Below are positions 6,903-13,686 of a DNA stretch of 28,026 bases, piece after piece; position 1 is the stretch's first letter, and every line of letters begins with the position of its first letter. The position numbers and the translations under genes were made by a program. Source of the stretch: a virus; the IMG/VR virus record IMGVR_UViG_3300017956_000094, positions 1-28,026 of that record. One strand, given 5' to 3'. The notes under the pieces are model-generated. The model had not been told where the DNA came from. It was given only the letters and a program-made list of their open reading frames with translations, and did no database searches.

Positions 6903-7213
6903 AGTTCTACAATCTCTACACCGTCGCCAAACTTTTCTTTAAGTTCGTTGTAAACGCCAGCATTGCTCATACGCAATCCTTGATAATCTTTACGCAGATT
7001 ATACACACTTCCGCTGTCAGTTTCAACTGTGATGTAGTCTTTTTCAACATCAATGTTCATTGTTTTAATAGGACTGCTCATACGCCAACTGTCACCGTAT
7101 AGATACGAACCACTCCAGCCTGCGAGAATTTTTTGAAACTGTTCGCCGTTGTGTTTGATTTCTAATACTACCCAAGTATCTGGGGATATACCTTGTTCTG
7201 GTTCTAGTTTCAT
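6899..7213 (-). CDS. Unrecognised 104-residue protein
   Basis: A beta-rich N-terminal half (TWVVLEIKHNGEQFQKILAG, DSWRMSSPIKTMNID, DYITVETDSGSVYNLRK) leads to a short C-terminal helix (AGVYNELKEKFG). No motif was identified. It overlaps both neighbours by four bases (ATGA-type junctions), so it is co-translated with them. Confidence 0.55.
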   Translation of the reverse strand: MKLEPEQGISPDTWVVLEIKHNGEQFQKILAGWSGSYLYGDSWRMSSPIKTMNIDVEKDYITVETDSGSVYNLRKDYQGLRMSNAGVYNELKEKFGDGVEIVEL

Positions 7214-7485
7214 TCTATCTCTGCTCCAAAGCCATTTTCAGTAGCGTACAACTTCTTAATTTTTCTACCATCAATTTCCATTCCTAATGCTACAAATGGT
7301 CCACCACTTGGATCAAACATTCCTAAGTCTAAAGTGTCTATACCTTCAACACCTTCTCGTCCACCATAACGGCAGTATTTCAAACTATCGCCTTCCATAG
7401 TAAATTCATATGTGCTTTCTGATACTTTTGTCCAAGTATAAGAATCACTATATCTATTTGTATATTTTACATCAGATTTAAACAT
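7210..7485 (-). CDS. Unrecognised 91-residue protein
   Basis: Mostly beta: YTWTKVSESTYEFTMEG, then DSLKYCRYGGREG, GMFDPSGGPFVALG and a C-terminal GRKIKKLYATENG. The combination of YCRYGG and DPSGGPFV is reminiscent of small conserved cyanophage proteins, but I can assign no function. Overlaps the preceding gene by eight bases. Confidence 0.6.
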   Translation of the reverse strand: MFKSDVKYTNRYSDSYTWTKVSESTYEFTMEGDSLKYCRYGGREGVEGIDTLDLGMFDPSGGPFVALGMEIDGRKIKKLYATENGFGAEIE

Positions 7486-7672
7486 CGTCTTTTTTCTTTA
7501 GGCTCCAATTACCATTGTCTAATTCTTCCCAGATAAGTGTATCGCCAATGTCCCAACCTACTTGGGCTAATGCTTCTGGGGGGAGTTCTAAATATAATTC
7601 TTTTGTCTTGCCATCTTCTTGAACTTGAACAGTCCAAGAATTTTCACCGGTCTGTATTGGATTTCGTATCAT
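7478..7672 (-). CDS. AbrB/MazE-like swapped-hairpin protein
   Basis: This 64-residue protein has the pattern WTVQVQEDGKTKELYLELPPEALAQVGWDIGDTLIWEEL..GNWSLKK. LPPEALxxxGWxxGDxLxW is typical of AbrB/MazE-type DNA-binding swapped-hairpin domains. Start ATG 7672 is preferred over an upstream GTG because AAAGG lies nine bases before it. It lies just after the tmRNA and begins the run of six small genes. A transcription-regulator or antitoxin-like role is possible, but no toxin partner is seen next to it. Confidence 0.6.
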   Translation of the reverse strand: MIRNPIQTGENSWTVQVQEDGKTKELYLELPPEALAQVGWDIGDTLIWEELDNGNWSLKKKDDV

Positions 7673-7692
7673 TGCTGTCACCTTTGATAATT

Positions 7693-8012
7693 AAAAAGTG
7701 CAACTTTTCTGTTGCTAGGGAAGTTGCCACCCCCGAGTGATTATGCCGCTAGGGCAAAATCCTCAGAAAGACGAACGTCTTTTTGCTCACCGAAGTTTAC
7801 AAAAGAAACGTTGTCCAATGCTTTATCGTTTGCATCTATAACGTTTGCTTGATTTACGGTCATCGCCTACCGGTAACTCCACGTTCTCTAGTACATCAGT
7901 CGATCCCGATCACCCCCTCAAAGCACACTCAGCGAATGTGTTTTAAGTGAATGGTGGAGGTGGGGGGAATTGAACCCCCGTCCTGCCTGTGTTCGATTGG
8001 CTTCATCGTTAC
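7693..8012 (-). ncRNA. ssrA: Circularly permuted (two-piece) tmRNA
   Basis: Transcript order is acceptor piece, spacer, coding piece. The acceptor piece ends with T arm GGGGG-TTCAATT-CCCCC, acceptor strand CACCTCC, then ACCA, with CCA at 7954-7952. A 34-base spacer (7951-7918) can form a small ACAC/GTGT hairpin. The coding piece opens GGGGGTGATCGGGATCGAC at 7917. Its GGGGGTG pairs with CACCTCC (one G-U) to close the tRNA-like acceptor stem. The resume codon is probably GCA at 7833-7831, in the context TAGATGCAAACGA, matching E. coli TAGTCGCAAACGA. The tag begins ANDKALDN, ends SEDFALAA and stops at TAA 7743-7741, about 30 residues. A pseudoknot-capable stem (GCAACTT/AAGTTGC, 7727-7700) and a T5 run follow. 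The outer ends are approximate. tmRNA rescues stalled ribosomes and tags products for proteolysis. Confidence 0.9.
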
Positions 8013-8019
8013 AATACTT

Positions 8020-8048
8020 ATTTAACTACATTTTAACGCACTTGTCAA
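8020..8048 (-). promoter_or_regulatory. Sigma70-type promoter for tmRNA
   Basis: Perfect TTGACA (8048-8043), 17-base spacer, TTAAAT (8025-8020) on the minus strand. Transcription would start near 8013, just at the 5' end of the acceptor piece. The TTAAATAAG around the -10 also resembles a late octamer. Confidence 0.65.
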
Positions 8049-8142
8049 CCGATATGACTTCATTAAGTGCTACTTTTTTAAATTTTGGATAAGTAAAATA
8101 TATTTCAAACCATAATTCTAACAATGCGAAAGGATTAATGTT

Positions 8143-8289
8143 ATGGCGAAGTTAGCAAAATCATACGTAAAACACGTAAGAACTCCAAAGAAAACAAGTC
8201 AAAGTTCTAGACGTAAATCATGTAAAATGAGTTCTATGAACAAACACAAAAAACGTAATCATAAGTTTAATGTGGGACAAGGACGTTAA
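8143..8289 (+). CDS. Very basic 48-residue phage protein
   Basis: Begins MAKLAKSYVKHVRTPKKTSQ and continues with SSRRKSCKMSSMNKHKKRNHK, ending NVGQGR. Nearly 40% of residues are Lys, Arg or His. AAAGGA lies ten bases before the ATG. The TAA overlaps the next gene's ATG (TAATG). Small proteins of this type (K-x-V-R-T-x-K-K-T-S, then S-x-M-N-K-x-K-K-R, ending GQGR) recur in marine T4-like phages. Nucleic-acid binding is likely from composition, but the function is unknown. Confidence 0.7.
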   Translation: MAKLAKSYVKHVRTPKKTSQSSRRKSCKMSSMNKHKKRNHKFNVGQGR

Positions 8290-8483
8290 TGGCGGTTAAA
8301 AAAATAAAAGGTGTAAAATCACACAATTACAAAAGATATATTAATGATGTAGAAGTTAAACCAATTAGGTTTGTATTTACTGGTGGTCGTAATTTACTTG
8401 CAGGAGCAGTTGATGGCGAGATAGTTATGGATCAAAATGGAAACCCAGTTCCTTTTCATAATATAGATTGTGATTTTAGATAA
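8289..8483 (+). CDS. Small conserved phage protein, 64 aa
   Basis: The sequence is MAVKKIKGVKSHNYKRYINDVEVKPIRFVFTGGRN..., followed by LLAGAVDGEIVMDQNGNPVPFHNI. It looks like a small beta-barrel-like protein and is translationally coupled to the basic protein before it. No function is known to me. Its stop lies two bases from the stop of the convergent cold-shock gene, with no obvious terminator between them. Confidence 0.65.
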   Translation: MAVKKIKGVKSHNYKRYINDVEVKPIRFVFTGGRNLLAGAVDGEIVMDQNGNPVPFHNIDCDFR

Positions 8484-8485
8484 AA

Positions 8486-8713
8486 TTACTTATTAAAGTT
8501 TTCAGGGCGAGTTAAATTGCCTGCAATCATTCTGCCTCTATTGTCAACAAGTTCATACTCAAGCATCATCTTATTTTGAATTGCTGTTATATGAGCATCG
8601 TTAAAGGCACTGATATGAACAAAAACGTCCTGACCACCTTCGACAGGTGTTATAAAGCCATAACCCTTCTTCGAGTCAAACCATTTAAGTTTACCAGTAT
8701 GTCGTTCTGCCAT
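8486..8713 (-). CDS. csp: Cold-shock domain protein
   Basis: This 75-residue protein is a single cold-shock domain: TGKLKWFDSKKGYGFITP with RNP1 KGYGFI (residues 16-21), then QDVFVHISAF with RNP2 VFVHI (30-34), and the usual C-terminal strand VDNRGRMIAGNLTRP. Such five-stranded OB-fold proteins bind single-stranded RNA or DNA and act as RNA chaperones or antiterminators. AGGAA precedes the ATG. The leader carries a late octamer (8753-8760) and a palindrome, GTTAAATTATTTAAC (8734-8748). It is probably expressed late and may assist translation of late mRNA; this is inference. Confidence 0.92.
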   Translation of the reverse strand: MAERHTGKLKWFDSKKGYGFITPVEGGQDVFVHISAFNDAHITAIQNKMMLEYELVDNRGRMIAGNLTRPENFNK

Positions 8714-8752
8714 TTATATATTCCTAATTCTCTGTTAAATTATTTAACAAAG

Positions 8753-8760
8753 TATTTATG
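8753..8760 (-). promoter_or_regulatory. T4-type late promoter octamer (csp)
   Basis: CATAAATA followed by CTTTG on the minus strand, 40 bases upstream of the csp ATG. It shares the extended form GCATAAATACT with the sites at 15337-15344 and 21198-21205. Confidence 0.6.
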
Positions 8761-8792
8761 CTCTATGCTGGACATTTAAATGCGTAGATACG

Positions 8793-8811
8793 GCACAGGA
8801 CGAGCCTGTGC
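8793..8811. other. 7-bp GC-rich hairpin downstream of the Hc1-like gene
   Basis: GCACAGG, ACGAG, CCTGTGC make a perfect 7-bp stem in the 124-base gap between csp and the Hc1-like gene. There is no U-run after it on either strand. It may be a 3' protecting hairpin or a factor-assisted stop for the Hc1-like transcript. Confidence 0.4.
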
Positions 8812-8837
8812 AGTAACTACAATTAATAAAGATTGAA

Positions 8838-9017
8838 TTAAAGTGCGTTCTTACGCTCTTGAATTTCAGCACGTCTAGACTTCGCAAGTTTACCAATATT
8901 ACCTAGTGCTTTTCTTGCTCTTGCCGCCGCGGCTTTCACGTTTTTTGAATCAAACGCTTCTGCTTCTTTTAAGTAAGCCTCATATTCGGCTACGATTTGT
9001 TCATGAATTGAAGACAT
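8838..9017 (-). CDS. Histone H1-like (Hc1-type) DNA-binding protein
   Basis: This 59-residue helical, Lys/Arg/Ala-rich protein contains IHEQIVAEYEAYLKEAEAF, then KNVKAAAARARKALGNIGKLAKSRRAEIQERKN. The K-AAA-RARKAL--I-KLAK--R-EI pattern resembles the chlamydial Hc1 histone-like family (PF07432), which also occurs in phages. The start is ATG 9017 (MSSIHEQ), eight bases after AGGAG. A longer reading from 9050 would add a hydrophobic MAIIII stretch without a ribosome site. A chromosome-condensing role in the host or virion is likely, but not shown. Confidence 0.65.
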   Translation of the reverse strand: MSSIHEQIVAEYEAYLKEAEAFDSKNVKAAAARARKALGNIGKLAKSRRAEIQERKNAL

Positions 9018-9105
9018 AATTTTCTCCTTGTCTATTATAATTATCGCCATATTAAAATCATACTCGCAGATCTGGCGTTACGATGTCTAAAATGGTGAAA
9101 TTGTT

Positions 9106-9429
9106 TTATTTGGTTTTTAACATATCGCCTAGTCCTGCTGGTGCAGTTACTAAGCCACTCATCTGCTGTGAGTATCCGTCAGCAAATTCTTTTTTGGTAA
9201 TTGTAACTAACGTGATAGCAGATTGTTTAATACGATATGACTTTTCTAGTTCAGCAGTAAACAAGAATGGCTGTAAGCCAATGCCTTGCTGACTAGCAAC
9301 AAGAGTCAACGGTGTTTTAACTTTAATATGCTGATCGTTTTCTTCTTCAAGTTTACCAACTAACTCTTCTCCAGATACCATTTTAATAGTAATAATATCT
9401 CCAACTTTGTATGGTGCTTCGATTAACAT
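9106..9429 (-). CDS. Small Sm-like/SH3-like barrel protein, 107 aa
   Basis: The N-terminal 45 residues (YKVGDIITIKMVSGEELVGKLEEENDQHIKVKTPLTLV) follow the Sm1-type pattern of a bent beta sheet: a G-x-L/V strand, an E-E-x-D turn and a hydrophobic strand. A helical C-terminal region follows (ITKKEFADGYSQQMSGLV). This fold call is by pattern only. The gene begins at the glutaredoxin stop (TAATG), so it lies in the nrdB-grx transcript. Its function is unknown. Confidence 0.55.
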   Translation of the reverse strand: MLIEAPYKVGDIITIKMVSGEELVGKLEEENDQHIKVKTPLTLVASQQGIGLQPFLFTAELEKSYRIKQSAITLVTITKKEFADGYSQQMSGLVTAPAGLGDMLKTK

Positions 9430-9701
9430 TATATTGTATGTCCTGTTCCGTTAAATCCTGTATCTTCGATATATTTGACTAACTCTTGATAGCCGCCAAT
9501 ATATTTTCCTTGTAGAATAATCTGTGGTACTGACCTTGGTTGTGGTAAGCCATTTACTTCAAATTCTTCTGTAAGTTTCTGTACTGAAATGTCAGTACCA
9601 ACTTGAATTGTTTCAAATTTTACATCTAAGTTTTTCAATACTGCCTTTGCTTTGTCGCAATAAGGACACATTGGTTTTGAGTATACTACTGTTCTGCTCA
9701 T
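9429..9701 (-). CDS. grx: Glutaredoxin
   Basis: This 90-residue thioredoxin-fold protein has the active site C12-P-Y-C15 after the first strand (VVYSKPMCPYC). The cis-Pro loop reads RSVPQIILQGKYIGGYQEL, with VPQI where TVP is usual and the GG(Y/F) glutathione-binding turn. It overlaps the nrdB stop by four bases (ATGA). In this operon it is almost certainly the electron donor for the ribonucleotide reductase, reducing the C-terminal cysteines of NrdA, comparable to T4 NrdC. The insert VNGLPQPR before the cis-Pro is slightly longer than usual. Confidence 0.92.
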   Translation of the reverse strand: MSRTVVYSKPMCPYCDKAKAVLKNLDVKFETIQVGTDISVQKLTEEFEVNGLPQPRSVPQIILQGKYIGGYQELVKYIEDTGFNGTGHTI

Positions 9702-10801
9702 AGTTTAAATCCTTTAAGTGATTCTTTATTAACGTCTTGCTTGATGCCTCCAACAATATAACTTTCAACTTCTGTTTCCTGTGGAGCAACTTGCAATCCA
9801 CTACTACTTAACCAGTGCTGGGTCCATGGTAGCGGGTTCTGAGTTGATGATGCGTCAAAAATAGGATCGTAACCTAAAGCCTTTAATCTTCTATTTGCGA
9901 TGTACTCGACGTAGTCACCTAACAATCTTTCGTTAAGTCCAATAATTGATCCGTCCTTCATCAAGTGTTTTGCCCATGCTTTTTCTTCTTCTACACAATT
10001 ACGCCACATATCATAAACTTCGTCTGTACATGATTTTGCGATCTTTGCCATTTCGGCATCGTCATCACCACGTAGCCAGTTTTTAATAACGTGAGAACTA
10101 AGTGCTAAATGTTGTGCTTCGTCACGAGCAATAAGTGAAATAATTTTAGCAGAACCTTCCATTAGTTTCAATTCACCAAACGCAAACGTACAAGCAAATG
10201 AAACATAGAAACGTAGTCCTTCTAAAATATTAACATTCATCATAGCAAGGAACATTTGCTTTTTAACATCTTGTAGTGTTCCTTTCTTATGATGGAAGTA
10301 CTGTTCAGCAGTTTCTGTAAAACTATCATAGTTTTTAGTTACAGAAGTTGCTCTTTTAATAATTTCTTTATCGTCTAAAATTTTGTCTAATACTTCACTT
10401 GGATCTGGATACACGTTTTTCATAATGTGTGTATAAGAACGACTGTGAATAGTTTCAAAGAAGTCCCAAGTAACAATACAGCCTTCTAGTTCAGGTAGTG
10501 AACAATAAGGCAAGAAAGCCAAACAAGGTCCGCGACCCTGTACACTATCTAATAGTGTTTGATACTTTAGGTTAGAAGTAAAAATATGTTTTTGCTCTGG
10601 ACGGAAATTAGCATAATCTGCTCTGTCTTTTTGTAGACTTACTTCTTCTGGTCTCCAAAAATATCCAAGCATGGTTTGATTTAATTTATCAAACACAGGG
10701 AACTTGAATACATCATATCGTTGTGTATTCTGATCTGCTCCAAAAAACATATTCTGTTTTGTGAAGTCTACTTTATCTTTATTAAAGACAGTTTTTGCCA
10801 T
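9698..10801 (-). CDS. nrdB: Class Ia ribonucleotide reductase, beta subunit
   Basis: This 367-residue protein matches E. coli NrdB in spacing and motifs: KYQTLLDSVQGR (D85), FFETIHSRSYTHI with E116, H119 and radical tyrosine Y123, and later LEGLRFYVSF and IARDEAQHLALS supplying the remaining iron ligands. All ligands of the di-iron site and the radical tyrosine are present. It generates the radical that NrdA uses to reduce ribonucleoside diphosphates. AAGGA precedes the ATG. A perfect TTGACA-N16-TATAAT promoter lies between nrdA and nrdB, so nrdB-grx can be transcribed without nrdA. Confidence 0.96.
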   Translation of the reverse strand: MAKTVFNKDKVDFTKQNMFFGADQNTQRYDVFKFPVFDKLNQTMLGYFWRPEEVSLQKDRADYANFRPEQKHIFTSNLKYQTLLDSVQGRGPCLAFLPYCSLPELEGCIVTWDFFETIHSRSYTHIMKNVYPDPSEVLDKILDDKEIIKRATSVTKNYDSFTETAEQYFHHKKGTLQDVKKQMFLAMMNVNILEGLRFYVSFACTFAFGELKLMEGSAKIISLIARDEAQHLALSSHVIKNWLRGDDDAEMAKIAKSCTDEVYDMWRNCVEEEKAWAKHLMKDGSIIGLNERLLGDYVEYIANRRLKALGYDPIFDASSTQNPLPWTQHWLSSSGLQVAPQETEVESYIVGGIKQDVNKESLKGFKL

Positions 10802-10845
10802 TTTCCTTTATACCTCTTTCATAACCCAAGTATTATAGTTATCTT

Positions 10846-10873
10846 ATTATACTTGAGAATTAATTTTTGTCAA
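10846..10873 (-). promoter_or_regulatory. Sigma70-type consensus promoter for nrdB-grx
   Basis: Perfect TTGACA (10873-10868), 16-base spacer and perfect TATAAT (10851-10846) on the minus strand, filling the gap between nrdA and nrdB. Its -35 lies just past the nrdA stop. It gives a leader of about 35-40 bases. Confidence 0.8.
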
Positions 10874-10874
10874 C

Positions 10875-13205
10875 CTAAATTGTACAACTTTCGCAATGCT
10901 CTTCGTCCAAATCTCCATTAACCTGAAGTTCTGGTTCAAAACCATTTGGTGTACCTTCAACTCTTGGCTCTTCTTCAATCTCACTTGGATCAGTTTTAAA
11001 GTCGTAAGTGTTTTGGTAGTAACTTGTTTTCCAACCTAGTTTATATGTGGTTAGCATATCTTGTAACATAACACTCATAGGAACTTCATTGTTCTCAAAG
11101 TGTGTTGGATTGTATGACCAATTACCACTAATTGCTTGATCAAAGAACTTTTGCATAACAGCAACAACATTAATATAACCTTCGTTGCTTGGCATATCCC
11201 AAAGCAATGTGTAATAGTTCTTTAGAGTTTGGTACTGCGGAACAATCTGCTTAAGAGGCCCTTTCTTTGACTTCTTAACGGACAGGTAACCTCTAGGTGG
11301 CTCGATACCATTTGTTGCGTTCGACACAATGGAACTGCTCTCTGAAGGCATCTGTGCGGACAACGTTGAGTGCCGTAATCCGTGTTCCTTAATATATCTT
11401 CTAAGATCTTCCCAATCATATTTTAATGTAATATTACATACCTCGTCTAAATCTTTCTTATAATGATCAATTGGGAGTAAGCCGTCTGCATACTTTGTTC
11501 TTTCAAAATACTCACACTGACCTTTTTCTTTAGCAAGTGTTGCCGAAGCATGAAGCAAGTAATATTGAAATGCTTCTGTTAACTCGTGTACTTTAGTTAG
11601 TGCTTTTTTGTCACTATATTTAACTTGATTCTTTGCAAGGTAATGTGCTAATCCAATGTATCCAATACCTAATGAACGTCTTGCTTTAGTAGATTTTTCA
11701 GCCGCTTCTACTGGATAACGTTGATAGTCAATAATTTCATCTAGTGAACGTACAGCAAGATCACATAGGTCTTCTAAGTCATCTAAATTTTTCAATACAC
11801 CAACGTTAATAGCACTAAGAATACATAATGCAATTTCACCTTCCTTGTCATCAATATGCTGTAAAGGTTTGGTTGGTAGTGTAATTTCTTGACATAGGTT
11901 ACTCATGTAAACTGTGTCTTTAAATGAACTATGTGTGTTAGCATGGTCGACATTCATGATGTAGATACGTCCTGTTTCTGCACGTTCTTTAATCAATGCA
12001 GAAAATAAATCCATTGCTGAAATCTTCTTTTTGCGAAGTGATGTTTTACGCTCATACTTTTCGTATAGTTCTTTAAACTTGTCTTGGTCTGCAAAAAATG
12101 CTTCGTACAAATCAGGTACTTCATGTGGCGAGAAAAGAGTAATATCGCCGTCGGACAATAACCTTTCGTACATTAATTTGTTAAGTTGAATTGAATAATC
12201 TAATCTACGTACACGGTTATCTTCTGTACCTTTGTTATTTTTTAGCACTAGAATATCTTCAATTTCATAATGCCAAATAGGGAAGTGGGTAGTTGCATTA
12301 CCGCCACGCACTCCGTTCTGTGTACAACATCTTACAGTTGATTCAAACTTCTTTAGGAACGGAACTACTCCCGTATGTGCAACTTCGCCTCCTCTGATCT
12401 TCGAATTGATCGCTCTAATTCTTCCTGCGTTGATTCCAATACCTGCTCTTTGGGCAGTATAACGTCCAATAGCCATATCACTGCTAAAAATGGAATTGAG
12501 AGTATCATCGCTGTCAACAAGAACACAAGAAGCAAACTGACGAAGAGGAGTTCGTACACCTGCCATAACAGGGGTGGGGATGTTGATTTTAAAAAGTGAG
12601 GTCGCATCGTAATATCTCCTTACATATGATAGCCTTGTTTCCTTAGGGTATTCAGCAAATAGTGTTGCCGCAATCATCATATACATCATTTGTGGAGATT
12701 CAAAAATTTCACCACTACTTCTATCTTGTACTAGATACTTGTCAACTACTTGGCGCAAACCTGCATAGGTAAAGTTTTCATCACGTTTGTGTTTGATGTA
12801 TTTGTTAAGTTGTTTAATTTCATCTTCAGAATACTTTTCAAGGATAGCAGGATCATACACACCTCTTCCAATATTTTTGTTAATCATTTCTTGTAAAGTG
12901 ATTGCATTGTATTGACCAAAAGATTCTTTATAGATAGGATATAATAAAAGTCTTGCCGCCGCAAATTGATAGTTAGGTGCGTCTAACGAAATAAGATCGT
13001 TAGCACTCTTGATTAAAATTTCTTGAATTTCCGCAGTACTCATACCATCGTAAAACTGAATATTTGCATTCATTTCAATTTGTGAACTACTTACATGAGC
13101 AAGTCCTTCACAAGCCTCTTCCACTACAAAATGAATTTTATTCACGTCGAGTGGCATTAACGATCCATCACGCTTACGAATGTGGATACCTGCGCCGTTT
13201 GACAT
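10875..13205 (-). CDS. nrdA: Class Ia ribonucleotide reductase, alpha subunit
   Basis: This 776-residue protein has an N-terminal ATP-cone (IRKRDGSLMPLDVNKIHFVV, about residues 8-95), so dATP feedback control may be kept. The catalytic barrel contains RQFASCVLVD (first redox cysteine), VYMSNLCQEITLPT (thiyl cysteine with the N and E of the active site) and EIALCILSAINVG (second redox cysteine). The C-terminus ends CESCTI, the shuttle cysteine pair reduced by glutaredoxin. Length is close to E. coli NrdA (761). AAGGAG lies upstream of the ATG. A late-like AATAAATA at 13255-13262 precedes it, which is unusual for a DNA-precursor gene. Confidence 0.96.
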   Translation of the reverse strand: MSNGAGIHIRKRDGSLMPLDVNKIHFVVEEACEGLAHVSSSQIEMNANIQFYDGMSTAEIQEILIKSANDLISLDAPNYQFAAARLLLYPIYKESFGQYNAITLQEMINKNIGRGVYDPAILEKYSEDEIKQLNKYIKHKRDENFTYAGLRQVVDKYLVQDRSSGEIFESPQMMYMMIAATLFAEYPKETRLSYVRRYYDATSLFKINIPTPVMAGVRTPLRQFASCVLVDSDDTLNSIFSSDMAIGRYTAQRAGIGINAGRIRAINSKIRGGEVAHTGVVPFLKKFESTVRCCTQNGVRGGNATTHFPIWHYEIEDILVLKNNKGTEDNRVRRLDYSIQLNKLMYERLLSDGDITLFSPHEVPDLYEAFFADQDKFKELYEKYERKTSLRKKKISAMDLFSALIKERAETGRIYIMNVDHANTHSSFKDTVYMSNLCQEITLPTKPLQHIDDKEGEIALCILSAINVGVLKNLDDLEDLCDLAVRSLDEIIDYQRYPVEAAEKSTKARRSLGIGYIGLAHYLAKNQVKYSDKKALTKVHELTEAFQYYLLHASATLAKEKGQCEYFERTKYADGLLPIDHYKKDLDEVCNITLKYDWEDLRRYIKEHGLRHSTLSAQMPSESSSIVSNATNGIEPPRGYLSVKKSKKGPLKQIVPQYQTLKNYYTLLWDMPSNEGYINVVAVMQKFFDQAISGNWSYNPTHFENNEVPMSVMLQDMLTTYKLGWKTSYYQNTYDFKTDPSEIEEEPRVEGTPNGFEPELQVNGDLDEEHCESCTI

Positions 13206-13254
13206 CTATCTTCTCCTTAAATTTAATCCTGTTAATCTTTATGATGTTGTAGTG

Positions 13255-13262
13255 TATTTATT
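13255..13262 (-). promoter_or_regulatory. Late-like octamer upstream of nrdA
   Basis: AATAAATA followed by CAC on the minus strand, overlapping the stop of the upstream gene and 50 bases before the nrdA ATG. The same AATAAATACAC occurs before the lipase gene (26224-26234). No TTGACA-type element was found here. Confidence 0.45.
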
Positions 13263-13686
13263 GTAGTGGTATCATTGGATATATGCGTTGTGAAACAATA
13301 TTAGAGGGTAAATCCGTCTTTTGGCAAACCTCATTTAGTTTGTAACATAATACATATTGATCGTCAATAATGACCGGGTACATTACCTCATCGTTTATTG
13401 TATCTGTACAGATATGTATCTCAAATTTGCTTTGAGAAAACCTATCAGTTAATTGTAAACTATAACACACTCCAAGGCTATTTGTAAAGTCACAAATTTT
13501 ATTTTGGCAAAGTAGTTCCCAAGGATCAGGCCAAGTCTTTTGATCCCAAGGATCAACACTTAATTTACACTTATTAAGTGTGTTATAATGTTTTATCACA
13601 TCTTCAAAGGGAGTCGCACTTGTTTCTAAACGTTTTCTAAAGTTTATCCAACTGGAGAGTTTGGTTTCGAAATTTTCTTCTTGCAT
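13258..13686 (-). CDS. Unrecognised 142-residue protein
   Basis: Helical start (FETKLSSWINFRKRLETSATPFEDVIKHYNTL), then DPWDQKTWPDPWELLCQNKICDFTNSLGVCYSLQL and a strand-rich end (YPVIIDDQYVLCYKLNEV). The conserved-looking WDxxTWPDPWELLxxNxxCxF element is one I associate with T4-like marine phage genomes near tail or structural genes; the function is unknown. It starts directly after the tail-fibre stop with only a one-base gap, so the two are co-transcribed. Confidence 0.6.
   Translation of the reverse strand: MQEENFETKLSSWINFRKRLETSATPFEDVIKHYNTLNKCKLSVDPWDQKTWPDPWELLCQNKICDFTNSLGVCYSLQLTDRFSQSKFEIHICTDTINDEVMYPVIIDDQYVLCYKLNEVCQKTDLPSNIVSQRIYPMIPLQ

Noticed and set aside
7982-8012. Isolated tRNA in the tmRNA region
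   Set aside because: The TTCAATT T arm and CCA belong to the tmRNA acceptor piece. No D arm or anticodon arm can be drawn next to it.
12365-12607. 80-codon ORF inside nrdA resembling a membrane protein
   Set aside because: It is out of frame within a conserved part of NrdA. Its hydrophobicity comes from the frame, and there is no start site.
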